Source: a virus. From it: a stretch of 41,235 nt of DNA. The notes beneath the pieces were generated by a model. That model searched no databases. It worked only from the letters and a program-made list of their open reading frames with translations, and had not been told where the DNA came from. The DNA is taken from positions 1 through 41,235 of the IMG/VR virus record IMGVR_UViG_3300044974_000149; one strand, written 5' to 3'. Positions within the stretch are counted from its first letter, which is position 1. Each line of letters begins with the position of its first letter. Position numbers and translations under genes: made by a program. Shown piece by piece: positions 18,124-25,862 of the stretch.

Positions 18124-18525
18124 TTAAGTTGGTTTACGTACAGAGATGTCATACTCAGAGGCTGAGTTGAGTCCGGGCGGTACGACCCCGGGGTTTTCTT
18201 CCAAGAACTGCTTCATGTTGGTCTGTGCGATGCGCTTCTCCAAGAGCTCAATAGCTTCGTGGGCTATGACGAACTTCTTAAATTCGTCCCAGTCTTGGGT
18301 GGAGTAACGCGTCTTTACAGACAGCACGACAGTGCCCTCGGTAGTGCGTACAGATGTGACGCCCATCGTCTTCATCTGGTCTTTCATTGCGTTCTTGATC
18401 TCGTCCTGTTGCGCCTTGAGTACTTCGACTTGCGTGTCGTACTCTTGGGTTAGGTCGGCAATCTTGCTACGCAGTTTGCGGTAGATTTTTGCTAGTTTGT
18501 CTAGCGGTACTAAGTCTTCTGACAC
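18124..18525 (-). CDS. coiled-coil protein, possibly Gam-like nuclease inhibitor
   Basis: 133 residues, GTG start at 18525 with AGGAG seven bases upstream. Residues about 8-55 form a long charged coiled coil (LAKIYRKLRSKIADLTQEYDTQ), followed by a small alpha/beta region ending in NMKQFLEENPGVVPPGLN. A short helical hairpin before a compact domain resembles Mu Gam-type proteins that protect DNA ends from host RecBCD, and small proteins with this NPG-VPPG ending are common beside phage SSB genes. It lies 11 nt before the SSB-like gene. The Gam assignment is tentative; a recombination accessory role is an alternative. Confidence 0.6.
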   Translation of the reverse strand: MSEDLVPLDKLAKIYRKLRSKIADLTQEYDTQVEVLKAQQDEIKNAMKDQMKTMGVTSVRTTEGTVVLSVKTRYSTQDWDEFKKFVIAHEAIELLEKRIAQTNMKQFLEENPGVVPPGLNSASEYDISVRKPT

Positions 18526-18545
18526 TTGCTTCTCCTGTTTAATTA

Positions 18546-18565
18546 TTGTCTAAGGTTGGACAGTT
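18546..18565 (-). promoter_or_regulatory. TGTC-N8-GACA operator-like site upstream of the Gam/SSB genes
   Basis: TTGTC, eight bases, GACAGTT. On the minus strand it is followed by the AT-rich TAATTA and the GTG start lies about 20 nt on. It differs at only a few bases from the site at 26756-26775. The gap between the helicase and this gene (18526-18596) holds little else. Confidence 0.55.
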
Positions 18566-18596
18566 TACATGTAATTCAATCGCTTGCAACCCCCTT

Positions 18597-20156
18597 TCAT
18601 GATTTAATTTCAGTCTCGAACATGTCGGTCAAAAGTAAGTTATCGCTAACTTTCCCTGCCAACGCACTAAACATCTTCTTCTCGATAGCGCTACCCTGAA
18701 TGTGGATCACAGTAACTTTATCTGAGTCCTGCCCCTTGCGGTCAGCACGGGCACAGCACTGGATGTACTGCTCCACGCTCATGAGTGGCCCATAGAACAC
18801 CACAGTATCAGCGGCAGTCAGCGTGATGCCGTGCGCAGATGCCGCGGGTTGCATGACCAACACCCTAGGGTCAGCCTCAGTCTGGAAGCGATTGATCGTT
18901 TGCCCACGCTTGCTAGGCGTTACATCCCCATGGATGCACTCATTGACAATGCCCTTCTTGGTAAGGTACGTGCTGATGGTGTCGATGGTGCTTCGGAACA
19001 AAGCAAAGATGATGACCTTGCGATCAGTCTCCTCCAGTATCTCCTCCAGCACAGCCAAGCGAGGCGCTGAGTCAAACTCAACAACTTCCTTGTCGTCTGT
19101 GTAGGCCGCGCCACAACTGATCTGCAAGAGCTTGGACACACCGGCTGCAGCGTTAACTGCCGTGATGGTCTCGCCTGCGGCTTGCACCAGCATGCGCTCC
19201 TTGAGCATGTTGTAGTACTTGGCTTGCTGTGGGGTCAACTGCACCTCACGCGTCATGGTAATGACAGGGGGTAAGTCTAGGCACTGTGCTTTGGTGTAGC
19301 GTATCGCTGGCTGGAGAGCCTCGTGTACCTTGTCCTTGGCATCATGCTTTGGCGCCCACTTGAACAGCGTGATCTTGTTCATCACCTTGTCTCGCCATGC
19401 AGTAAAGAACTTTGGCACGCCATCAGGGTTAACCAACTTAGCCAAGCCGTAAGCATCGACAGGCGACTGCGAAGCAGGCGTGCCCGTCATCATCCACAGG
19501 TATGTGGTTGGCGTAAGGATTGAGTTAAGCGACTTCCATCTGCGTGTCGTGGGTGTCTTGTATGCGTTGGCTTCGTCAACAATCACAAGGTCAAAGCGGC
19601 CATCGTTAACAACCTCATTGGCGATCAAGTTAAGACCTTCGTAATTCGTGATTACAATTTCGTAATCTCGCTGAATCATCTCGATGCGCCGACTAGCCTG
19701 AGCATGATGCGCGATAACGGCAGAGCGATGAATGATGCTATTGTTGATGTCGCCCATCCATGCACTGTGCATGATGGACAAGGGGCACAGGATCAGAACC
19801 CTTCGCACCTTCTTGAGTTTCATCAAGTAGTCAGCCGCCCATAGAGCAGATAGCGTCTTGCCAGTGCCGGGTTCGGAGAACACGAATGCTCTCCTGTACA
19901 GCGTCAAGAACGCAGCAGTCTCTATCTGGTGAGCCATGGGTGTGTAACGCCCCGGCCAGTCATAGCGCCTAGTGATAGGCGATGGCACATCCTTAACACC
20001 TAGGTTACGCAAGACCCGCGCTTCATCAAGACCCCAGTACACAGCAACGTCGTAGCCTCCGTCTGCACGAAGCATGGCTTTGCTCTTAGGGATGATTGAG
20101 TATTTGTGCGGGTTCCTTGTTCGTAAGATAAGTGCTCTGTCTTCTACAATTTCCAT
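18597..20156 (-). CDS. SNF2-like superfamily 2 helicase
   Basis: 519 residues. Walker A EPGTGKT (95-101), motif II DEAN (194-197, a variant of DEAH), motif III MTGTP (223-227) and motif VI QCCARADRKGQ (466-476, with the two expected Arg). The C-terminal helicase lobe is complete. This is the usual SNF2/DEAD-type helicase found in phage replication modules, expected to translocate on duplex DNA or remodel forks. Just upstream sits the HNH-like gene; downstream is the Gam-like coiled-coil gene with its own operator-like site. Strongly supported as an SF2 ATPase; its precise step in replication or recombination is unknown. Confidence 0.9.
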   Translation of the reverse strand: MEIVEDRALILRTRNPHKYSIIPKSKAMLRADGGYDVAVYWGLDEARVLRNLGVKDVPSPITRRYDWPGRYTPMAHQIETAAFLTLYRRAFVFSEPGTGKTLSALWAADYLMKLKKVRRVLILCPLSIMHSAWMGDINNSIIHRSAVIAHHAQASRRIEMIQRDYEIVITNYEGLNLIANEVVNDGRFDLVIVDEANAYKTPTTRRWKSLNSILTPTTYLWMMTGTPASQSPVDAYGLAKLVNPDGVPKFFTAWRDKVMNKITLFKWAPKHDAKDKVHEALQPAIRYTKAQCLDLPPVITMTREVQLTPQQAKYYNMLKERMLVQAAGETITAVNAAAGVSKLLQISCGAAYTDDKEVVEFDSAPRLAVLEEILEETDRKVIIFALFRSTIDTISTYLTKKGIVNECIHGDVTPSKRGQTINRFQTEADPRVLVMQPAASAHGITLTAADTVVFYGPLMSVEQYIQCCARADRKGQDSDKVTVIHIQGSAIEKKMFSALAGKVSDNLLLTDMFETEIKS

Positions 20157-20170
20157 TGCTTCTCCGAGGA

Positions 20171-20404
20171 TTATTTATTGTCTGCTCTGTTGGCAGATTT
20201 GCTACGCATACGCAAGTTACCTTTGGCTGATGTGCCACCTGCGCGCATGGGCTTGATGTGATCCACATCTTTGCCGTCACCCTTGGTGGCCGACCCCGTC
20301 TTCTCCATCATGCGACGAGCCTTAACGCGCTCTGCTCGCTTCTTGATCTGATCGGGTTTGCCTTGGTAATTAGCGTACTCTGACGAATAGTTTCTTGTGG
20401 CCAT
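20171..20404 (-). CDS. small HNH-like protein
   Basis: 77 residues, very basic. The core DVDHIKPMRAGGTSAKGNLR (46-65) matches the first two parts of an HNH nuclease fold: the DH pair, the GG turn and the Asn of NLR. The third position, usually His, is Asn here (SKSANR). No CxxC zinc pairs are present. Similar short proteins are frequent in phage replication clusters. It could be a nuclease with an HNN-type site or a degenerate DNA-binding relative. It lies between the helicase and the Cas4-like nuclease, 8 nt from the latter. Confidence 0.7.
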   Translation of the reverse strand: MATRNYSSEYANYQGKPDQIKKRAERVKARRMMEKTGSATKGDGKDVDHIKPMRAGGTSAKGNLRMRSKSANRADNK

Positions 20405-20412
20405 GACTGTTC

Positions 20413-21078
20413 CTAATGCTTAGGGTTGAACTCGCATCCGGTGACCTGACACCATCCGCAAAGTGGGGTTTGATTGGGGTTCCATACCTCGTTCTCGAAG
20501 CATGCTTCAAGACGCGCAGTACGCTCACGATACTTCCACCAGAAGGCTTCAGATTGATCGCGTGTCATCTGCATCTTGACCATATCATTTTTCACAATGA
20601 ACAGCAACGCTGAGTTAACCTTACGTATGTGCGGGAAGTGCTGGAACACCATGAGCGACATAAGCACAAGCTGATCCCTGTCGGGGTACTTGTTGTTGCC
20701 GGTCTTCCAGTCTCCCACCCATGCCGTAAGGTTCTCATCGTCAACGATCAGAATGTCAGCAATGCCCCGCACCCAAACATCAGGTGCTTTCCAGTTAGTA
20801 GGCGTAAGGTCAGCGCGTAGCGCCATCTCGTACTCTGCTAGCTTTCTTCCGGGCTTCTTGAGCATGGCGTCCACCACAGGCTGGAACTGCTCGTACTCAG
20901 GCGGTATAGGCTTTTGATCTCTGATGTAGTGTTCAATAGCTTCATGCACCTGATTGCCGTAACGCGTGGCCTCAGTCTCTTGGAAGGGGTACTTCTTCAA
21001 GACCTTGACCTCGTGATACCTGCGTTGGCAACCCTCAAAATCTTTGAGGCTGCTGTGTGACCATGCTGGTTTTTTCAT
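20413..21078 (-). CDS. PD-(D/E)XK exonuclease, Cas4/RecB-like with Fe-S cysteines
   Basis: 221 residues. The catalytic core is readable: H45 (GNQVHEAIE), D108 (GIADILIVDD), D123 and K125 (VGDWKTG) and Q136 (DQLVLM). C17 in the N-terminal SLKDFEGCQRRYH motif, together with C207, C210 and C215 near the C-terminus (LCGWCQVTGC), gives the four-cysteine pattern of Cas4 and AddB-type iron-sulfur nucleases. Likely a 5' exonuclease for recombination or end processing. It overlaps the metallopeptidase-like gene by 4 nt (ATGA), so they are co-translated. No CRISPR array is in the window. Confidence 0.85.
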   Translation of the reverse strand: MKKPAWSHSSLKDFEGCQRRYHEVKVLKKYPFQETEATRYGNQVHEAIEHYIRDQKPIPPEYEQFQPVVDAMLKKPGRKLAEYEMALRADLTPTNWKAPDVWVRGIADILIVDDENLTAWVGDWKTGNNKYPDRDQLVLMSLMVFQHFPHIRKVNSALLFIVKNDMVKMQMTRDQSEAFWWKYRERTARLEACFENEVWNPNQTPLCGWCQVTGCEFNPKH

Positions 21079-21374
21079 TCGAACTTCGCTGTGTTAATGG
21101 CTTTGTTAAGCCGTGTTGCAAACGCAGATACAAAGCGCTCGTCACGATACAAGGGGCTGTCCATGTCATGCAGGATTGCATGCGTAAGCTCATGCCAGAA
21201 TGTGTCGCCGACTTCGTGCTTTGTAAACGGCTTGCCTGAGTGGTCGCGTGTACCGATACGAATGTGTTGAGCGTCATAATGCACACGCCCCACATAGCTC
21301 TTATCAATCATAGCCTCAATGACTTCCACGCTATACCACCGCCTACCTACTCTTATTTTTGTTGGTAACCTCAA
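21075..21374 (-). CDS. small zinc metallopeptidase-like protein
   Basis: 99 residues. HELTH at 62-66 is an HExxH zinc site preceded by a hydrophobic/aromatic turn (GDTFW), followed by an acidic DERFVSAFATRL helix that may hold the third ligand. The fold looks like the small phage and ImmA- or SprT-like metallopeptidases. The target is unknown. It lies between the DNA polymerase (12 nt away) and the Cas4-like nuclease, overlapping the latter by 4 nt. An alternative is a structural zinc domain without activity. Confidence 0.75.
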   Translation of the reverse strand: MRLPTKIRVGRRWYSVEVIEAMIDKSYVGRVHYDAQHIRIGTRDHSGKPFTKHEVGDTFWHELTHAILHDMDSPLYRDERFVSAFATRLNKAINTAKFE

Positions 21375-21385
21375 TACTGCTTCTC

Positions 21386-23356
21386 CTAGTTTTTTGCTAA
21401 CCCATAACGACGGTGCGCGCCACCGTCAGCGGACAATGGTATGCCTTGCATATAGCTTGGCTCCATAGTCATCTGCGCCAAGACCCAAGTCTTAGCTTCC
21501 TCTACCTCGGCATCAGGTACAACAGCGATCAATTCGTCGTGCACTGTGCCTGCTATGAAGTATCTTTTGGATACCCGTAGCATTCCGTCAGTCATCACAA
21601 TACGCGCCAGCGCTTGCGTGACATTGTTTGTTACCTTGCCTGCATACAACTTGGTTGCATCGGCGCCGTAAACCCACTGGTCTCTACCCTTCTCATCCTT
21701 CTCTCGTCTCAGATTGGGGTAGTGCAAGCTCATTCCATTGGGTAATTCTATACGACCCTTGCGAAACGTCAAGCACTTGTATGTGTAGTCTTTGCCATAG
21801 TACAAAGCCGACTCAATCTGTCTCTCGCACATCTGCCAAAAGCCCACAACAGGGTACGCTGTAGCTCTGTAGATATCAATGATGCGCTTGGACGCTACGG
21901 CATGCATGGCTAACTCGTACAGGCTACAGGTGTGCGGGATATCCCTAAGCTTGGCTTCGGTGTCTTGCCAACTCAGGAACTCGATCGCCTTCTTCTTGCT
22001 TACGCCAAGTTGCCGCGCAAAATCCGCTTCGTAGCGTACCGGCGGTGCACCCAGAAATCCTGTTGTGAGTTGAGACGCAAAGGATGCCCAACCCAACCCA
22101 TAGCCGCACCCGAGCAACGCGCTCTTGGCCGATTGGCGTAAGTCAGGGTGGCTTTCTTTAGATAAGCCGGGGATGTTGAACATCTGCGCACCGAACGCGG
22201 CGTAAGGGTCACCGCCAGCGCTGAAGATACCGAGCATGTCTGTGTAGTCAGAAAGCCACGCAAGGACTCGCGGCTCGATCTGCGAGAGGTCACCAACAAC
22301 AAGCTGATGCCCTTCGGGAGCCATTATCGCTTTGCGTAGGAATGAGCCTCGCTTGAGGTTCTGCATGTTGATGGCCGAGCCTTTGCTTGCTGTCCACCGG
22401 CCAGTCTGCGCCCCGTAGTAGGAGAGTGGGACAGGCAAGGCTCCGCGTTTGCTGATGTCAAGGAACCTTTGGGCGCGGGTTCGCTCAGTGGTCGATTTAA
22501 CCCGAAGACGCGCTTCACAAAGTAGGGCAACGTCTTCACGTTCACTGTTGAGTAGCGTTTGAAATAGGGCATCGTTCTTAGCGAGGGCAAGTGTTTGCTT
22601 CCCCGTCGTCTTACTGACCTTGGTTGGCGGAACCACATTGAGTTTCTCAAGTAGTGCAGCAAACTGCGGGTTCGATGCCAGTGCAGTTTCATCCACGCCG
22701 AGCTTTTGTAATAGGGCTTCACGTTTTTCCTTTTCATCTAGTATGGCGTCAGTCAGCATGTTGGGGTCAAGCTGCAGCACAGGGCGTGTGTACATCTTTA
22801 GCGTCATGTCGATGAGCCGAAGTTCCTTGGACGGGTAATCTCGAATAAGTCGCCCGAAGATTTGTTCGCAGAGAAATACATCGTGCGCGCAGTAAGCGGC
22901 CAACTCTTCTTCGATCTTGTCCGTAAGCTCCACCAGTCCATTCGTCGAATATACGGCATCCCCTTTGGGGGGAAGGCCAAAATCGCCTGCAAGTTTAGCG
23001 AGGGAATTGCCAACTTCCACGCCCCGTAAAGCTCGCGCCATTGATAAGGTGTCGAAGATAAAGGCTGGATGTACAGCGTAGACCCACTCCATAATGGATA
23101 CATCGAACTGTGCGTTATGTGCAAGCACTGCGGTTCGTCCCCAATCGACACCATTGAAGTACTCACGTAGTCCCTCTGCGCTAACCCATCTAGTTGGTTC
23201 ATCGCTTCCGTATACATGGACGCAAGCTCCGAACGCTCTAAATTTATCATGGCGTATGTACTCCTCGGTTGTCATCTTGGTGAGTGTGTAACCTTCCTTG
23301 GTGTCCCAGTAGGTTTCGAAGTCGATCGTGATGATCTGTTTATATGGTGCGCTCAT
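21386..23356 (-). CDS. family A DNA polymerase with 3'-5' exonuclease
   Basis: 656 residues. Exonuclease motifs: DFE (D12, E14), HNAQFD (N81, D85) and YCAHD (Y155, D159). Polymerase motif A is DLSQIEPR (356-363), motif B RQSAKSALLGCGYG (407-420) and motif C VHDE (605-608). All catalytic residues needed for both activities are present; no 5'-3' exonuclease domain. The order and size fit phage replicative polymerases of the Pol I type. Its ATG overlaps the upstream unknown gene by 17 nt, with a GGAGAAG ribosome binding site. Confidence 0.95.
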   Translation of the reverse strand: MSAPYKQIITIDFETYWDTKEGYTLTKMTTEEYIRHDKFRAFGACVHVYGSDEPTRWVSAEGLREYFNGVDWGRTAVLAHNAQFDVSIMEWVYAVHPAFIFDTLSMARALRGVEVGNSLAKLAGDFGLPPKGDAVYSTNGLVELTDKIEEELAAYCAHDVFLCEQIFGRLIRDYPSKELRLIDMTLKMYTRPVLQLDPNMLTDAILDEKEKREALLQKLGVDETALASNPQFAALLEKLNVVPPTKVSKTTGKQTLALAKNDALFQTLLNSEREDVALLCEARLRVKSTTERTRAQRFLDISKRGALPVPLSYYGAQTGRWTASKGSAINMQNLKRGSFLRKAIMAPEGHQLVVGDLSQIEPRVLAWLSDYTDMLGIFSAGGDPYAAFGAQMFNIPGLSKESHPDLRQSAKSALLGCGYGLGWASFASQLTTGFLGAPPVRYEADFARQLGVSKKKAIEFLSWQDTEAKLRDIPHTCSLYELAMHAVASKRIIDIYRATAYPVVGFWQMCERQIESALYYGKDYTYKCLTFRKGRIELPNGMSLHYPNLRREKDEKGRDQWVYGADATKLYAGKVTNNVTQALARIVMTDGMLRVSKRYFIAGTVHDELIAVVPDAEVEEAKTWVLAQMTMEPSYMQGIPLSADGGAHRRYGLAKN

Positions 23357-23981
23357 TCTTCTCCTTTATGTCGTAAAACCAATCATCGCCAGCAGACCAC
23401 TTGCGCGTGCCGTCAACCGTCCACAAAGACCGTGCAGCTTGAAAGTCAGGGAACTTTGTCTCAGCAGGGATCAGGCTCTGGTCATACCAAAGGCATCGGT
23501 TGTTGGGCTGGCAAGCAAACTGACCGTTGTCCAAAGCAATCCAGTTAAAAGACTTATGTTCTTCGGCCTGCTCAGTAAAACCCGTGTCCAAGTCCATGCC
23601 GTCAGCACAGAAGTCCACCGTAAACAAATAGCGCCCAAAGTGCCACTCCTTGTCTTTGCCAAGAAACTTTACACCAAGGTTGCGAAGGCCAATCTTTTCA
23701 AGGATGGTGAATCGGTAGCCCATGCAGTCCCACAATTGCAAAGTATCAACTGGCAGATTGCCATGCTCCTCTTGCCACACATAAGCGTGGATAGGTAGCT
23801 TGTCGTACAGCGCACCATAGGCAGGGAGCAAAGACTCAATGCGAAACACTTGACCGCGCAATGCTTTGAGGCTTACCCAAACCGCAGGCTCCAACTCGCC
23901 ATGACCCTTTTGAAAGTTGTAAAGAAATTCCTTGCGCACAAAACATTTGATGGGTGGCAACGATGCAATGATGTAACTCAT
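23340..23981 (-). CDS. conserved phage protein of unknown function upstream of polymerase
   Basis: 213 residues beginning MSYIIASLPPIKCFVRKEFLYNF and containing FRIESLLPAYGALYDKLPIHAYVW, LDNGQFACQPNNRC and a Trp-rich end (WKWSAGDDWFYDIK-like). This pattern is familiar from hypothetical proteins encoded next to phage replication genes, but I know no function. No catalytic motif is seen. It overlaps the polymerase start by 17 nt and the upstream small gene by 4 nt, so all are in one translation unit. Confidence 0.8.
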   Translation of the reverse strand: MSYIIASLPPIKCFVRKEFLYNFQKGHGELEPAVWVSLKALRGQVFRIESLLPAYGALYDKLPIHAYVWQEEHGNLPVDTLQLWDCMGYRFTILEKIGLRNLGVKFLGKDKEWHFGRYLFTVDFCADGMDLDTGFTEQAEEHKSFNWIALDNGQFACQPNNRCLWYDQSLIPAETKFPDFQAARSLWTVDGTRKWSAGDDWFYDIKEKNERTI

Positions 23982-24220
23982 GCTTGTCCCCTTGCTCGGA
24001 TGGCTCTGTAGCAGTCTTCTGCATCAGGTTTGTTTGGCTCATTCTCTTCGGGCGAGTCCAACCATTCGTGCCACATCAACTCACACACCCTTGCACACGC
24101 CTCACGCTCATGCTGTGCTACTAGCTTGGCAAAGGCGGTCAAGTCTCTAAGTTGTGCCTTGCTAGTCCATGCAACACCATAGACTTTGGCAAGCATCTCA
24201 ATGATTTCATCTTGTGTCAA
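23978..24220 (-). CDS. small phage protein with EREACARVCE motif
   Basis: 80 residues. The central HEREACARVCEL helix and the C-terminal DCYRAIRARG belong to a widespread class of small uncharacterised phage proteins with a short N-terminal helix pair. Overlaps both neighbours by 4 nt (ATGA type), so it is part of a coupled operon. Function unknown. Confidence 0.75.
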   Translation of the reverse strand: MTQDEIIEMLAKVYGVAWTSKAQLRDLTAFAKLVAQHEREACARVCELMWHEWLDSPEENEPNKPDAEDCYRAIRARGQA

Positions 24221-24513
24221 TTAAATTGCTCCTTGGGCGGTGCGTCGAGGACGTTTAGAAAGCCGAAAAAATCGTTTGCCGCCAACATGAGTTGCGACGC
24301 CTCCATCTCATCACAGTTTAGGGTGACGACTCCTGCCAGCGCATCTTCAGCGCGTCCAATGATAACAATCCCTTGCGCCTTGCCTTCGCCGTAGCACATC
24401 ACCAGCTTGTGAATCAGTAGCTTGAAGTGGGCTTGCTCATCGTCTGACATGGCTTGAACCCTGCGGTGCAGTTCTGCCTCAGACATGGAGCCGTCAAAGT
24501 CCTCGTAGTTCAT
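24217..24513 (-). CDS. hypothetical acidic protein
   Basis: 98 residues, acidic and mixed in composition: an N-terminal helix (SEAELHRRVQAMSDDEQ) followed by an alternating strand pattern (GIVIIGRAEDALAGVVTLN). No known motif. Overlaps the VRR-NUC gene by 20 nt and the next gene by 4 nt. The position suggests a nucleic-acid-related accessory, but nothing in it shows that. Confidence 0.7.
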   Translation of the reverse strand: MNYEDFDGSMSEAELHRRVQAMSDDEQAHFKLLIHKLVMCYGEGKAQGIVIIGRAEDALAGVVTLNCDEMEASQLMLAANDFFGFLNVLDAPPKEQFN

Positions 24514-24805
24514 CTCGTTTCTCCTTCAGTAATAGTTCTAGGTCTGGTATGTTGTGCTCACGGGCAATGAACACAGTGCCGCCTGCATTGAGGATAGCGT
24601 TGAGTTCTCTGTCCTGTAGCGCAGTGGTCTTGCCCTTACCGGCCTTGCACTCGATGGCGATGAAGTGTCCGTCCATACAGCCAACGATGTCGGGTATCCC
24701 TGCACGGCCAAAGCCGTTAGCAGGGGGCATGAAGTGGTACACGCCTAGCCTGTCGAGCAACAGCCGTACCGCCTTCTTTACTTTCCATTCAGGCGTCTGG
24801 GACAT
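24494..24805 (-). CDS. VRR-NUC domain nuclease
   Basis: 103 residues. GIPDIVG (D39), AIECKAG (E52, K54) and a following LQDRELNAI helix (Q64) form the PD-(D/E)XK core of the VRR-NUC family, often structure-specific or Holliday-junction nucleases. The whole protein is one domain. It overlaps the acidic hypothetical gene by 20 nt in the same leftward operon. Likely acts in replication or recombination of phage DNA. Confidence 0.85.
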   Translation of the reverse strand: MSQTPEWKVKKAVRLLLDRLGVYHFMPPANGFGRAGIPDIVGCMDGHFIAIECKAGKGKTTALQDRELNAILNAGGTVFIAREHNIPDLELLLKEKRDELRGL

Positions 24806-24813
24806 GGTATATC

Positions 24814-25035
24814 TCAGTCATTGATTTCTCTCTTTCTGTTTAAGAATACAGCATCGGCAGGGTTTTGCAGACGTGCCAGTTCGTTGTCGTAGTACTGTTT
24901 GGGCATTGGTGCTTTCTTTTCAAGAAACGTACGCAACCACTCAGCACCGCCAAGTTGGTTGAATATGATCCACTGCCTGTCAGACATTCGTATGTTCCTA
25001 AAAGTTATGGGTTCGGGGGGCTTGGGTCTTGGCAT
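24814..25035 (-). CDS. small basic phage protein (GGAEWLR motif)
   Basis: 73 residues: a Pro/Arg-rich start (MPRPKPPEPITF), then NIRMSDRQWIIFNQLGGAEWLRTFLEKK, which resembles a short ribbon-helix-helix-like DNA-binding element. Overlaps the upstream zinc-finger gene by 31 nt. DNA binding is a guess from the layout. Confidence 0.65.
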   Translation of the reverse strand: MPRPKPPEPITFRNIRMSDRQWIIFNQLGGAEWLRTFLEKKAPMPKQYYDNELARLQNPADAVFLNRKREIND

Positions 25036-25262
25036 GCCGCAATACTCCTTTGTTTAGCTTCAATACAATCTTGGCAGATGAATCTGCGCAAGCTGTTGGT
25101 AAACCCTGCCATCATCTTTTCTGAGCCGCCTTGACGGGGTTTGGTTTTCTGACACTTCCAACACAGCAACCCCTGTCGGCTTGCCCACTTTGCAAAATGC
25201 TGCTGTGGACTAACTGCAAAACTGTTGCTCTCCAGCACATTAAAAAGTCCGTTGCCTTTCAT
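25005..25262 (-). CDS. small protein with four-cysteine zinc ribbon
   Basis: 85 residues with CWKC (35-38) and, after about 29 residues, CQDC: a likely zinc ribbon with a basic stretch between. Overlaps neighbours at both ends. Zinc ribbons of this size usually bind nucleic acid or protein partners; the specific role is unknown. Confidence 0.65.
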   Translation of the reverse strand: MKGNGLFNVLESNSFAVSPQQHFAKWASRQGLLCWKCQKTKPRQGGSEKMMAGFTNSLRRFICQDCIEAKQRSIAACQDPSPPNP

Positions 25263-25453
25263 GATTTCATGTCCCTCACATACGTGGCAAAGCTATGGGC
25301 TGTGTCACCAAAGGCAATGCGCATGGCATCGAACTCCTGCGCCACTTCTTCAAGCACAGCGTTGCGTATCATTGGGTAGTCTTCTTTGATCTCATTCTTG
25401 GGCATACTAAAGATGCGGTCAAAGTCTTCTTTGTTAAAACTTGCGTCACTCAT
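25259..25453 (-). CDS. small acidic helical protein
   Basis: 64 residues, helical and acidic (NAVLEEVAQEFDAMRIAF). GGAG ribosome binding site lies within the preceding small gene. ATGA overlap with the zinc-ribbon gene. No family recognised. Confidence 0.65.
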   Translation of the reverse strand: MSDASFNKEDFDRIFSMPKNEIKEDYPMIRNAVLEEVAQEFDAMRIAFGDTAHSFATYVRDMKS

Positions 25454-25613
25454 TATTTTCCTCCATGATTTCCATAAGTATGCAGTGCTTTACTATGTCC
25501 AACACGCCCAGCACAGTTGAAGCGTGTATCGAGCCTTCGTAATTTTCAATAGTCTTGCATATCTCTTGGGTCAGACCCTCAATCAGTTCGGCTTGCAGTT
25601 GAGTCGGGTTCAT
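25446..25613 (-). CDS. 55-residue acidic protein
   Basis: Found by reading the sequence between its neighbours: ATG at 25613, stop TGA at 25446. Peptide begins MNPTQLQAELIEGLTQE and ends LMEIMEENNE. The stop overlaps the next gene's start region, and its start overlaps the stop of the previous gene (ATGA), exactly as other genes of this operon. Helical and acidic, with no recognised family. Confidence 0.7.
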   Translation of the reverse strand: MNPTQLQAELIEGLTQEICKTIENYEGSIHASTVLGVLDIVKHCILMEIMEENNE

Positions 25614-25861
25614 TTCAGCCTCTCTTTCATCATTGCGTCTGCTAATTGATACGCAACGTTTGCGGCAAACGCGGCGTCTTCTTCATCGTCCCAAAACCAT
25701 GCTTTACCAAGTTCCCTGTCGTACTGCTGTGAGTTAAGCTTCACCGCACTGGGCAAAGCCTTGGCCGCAAAGTAATCACGCAGGGTCATGCCCATGTTTA
25801 TCATCGTGCCTGTGTGATCCTTTGCAACGAACGGGAATGCTGGTGTATTTTTATCTTGCAT
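25610..25861 (-). CDS. conserved small phage protein (GMTLRDYFAAKAL)
   Basis: 83 residues from the ATG at 25861, which follows GGAGGTTAAG; an ATG four codons earlier would swallow this ribosome binding site. The motif GMTLRDYFAAKAL and the end AANVAYQLADAMMKERLK are typical of a very common uncharacterised small phage protein. Overlaps the next gene by 4 nt. Confidence 0.8.
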   Translation of the reverse strand: MQDKNTPAFPFVAKDHTGTMINMGMTLRDYFAAKALPSAVKLNSQQYDRELGKAWFWDDEEDAAFAANVAYQLADAMMKERLK

Positions 25862-25862
25862 C

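Noticed and set aside
20413-21078. Cas4-like gene as part of a CRISPR system
   Set aside because: No repeat-spacer array or other cas gene was found; phage recombination nucleases share this fold.
25005-25040. G-run cluster as a second quadruplex
   Set aside because: Only three separated G3 runs, the fourth being GG, so the standard pattern is not met.
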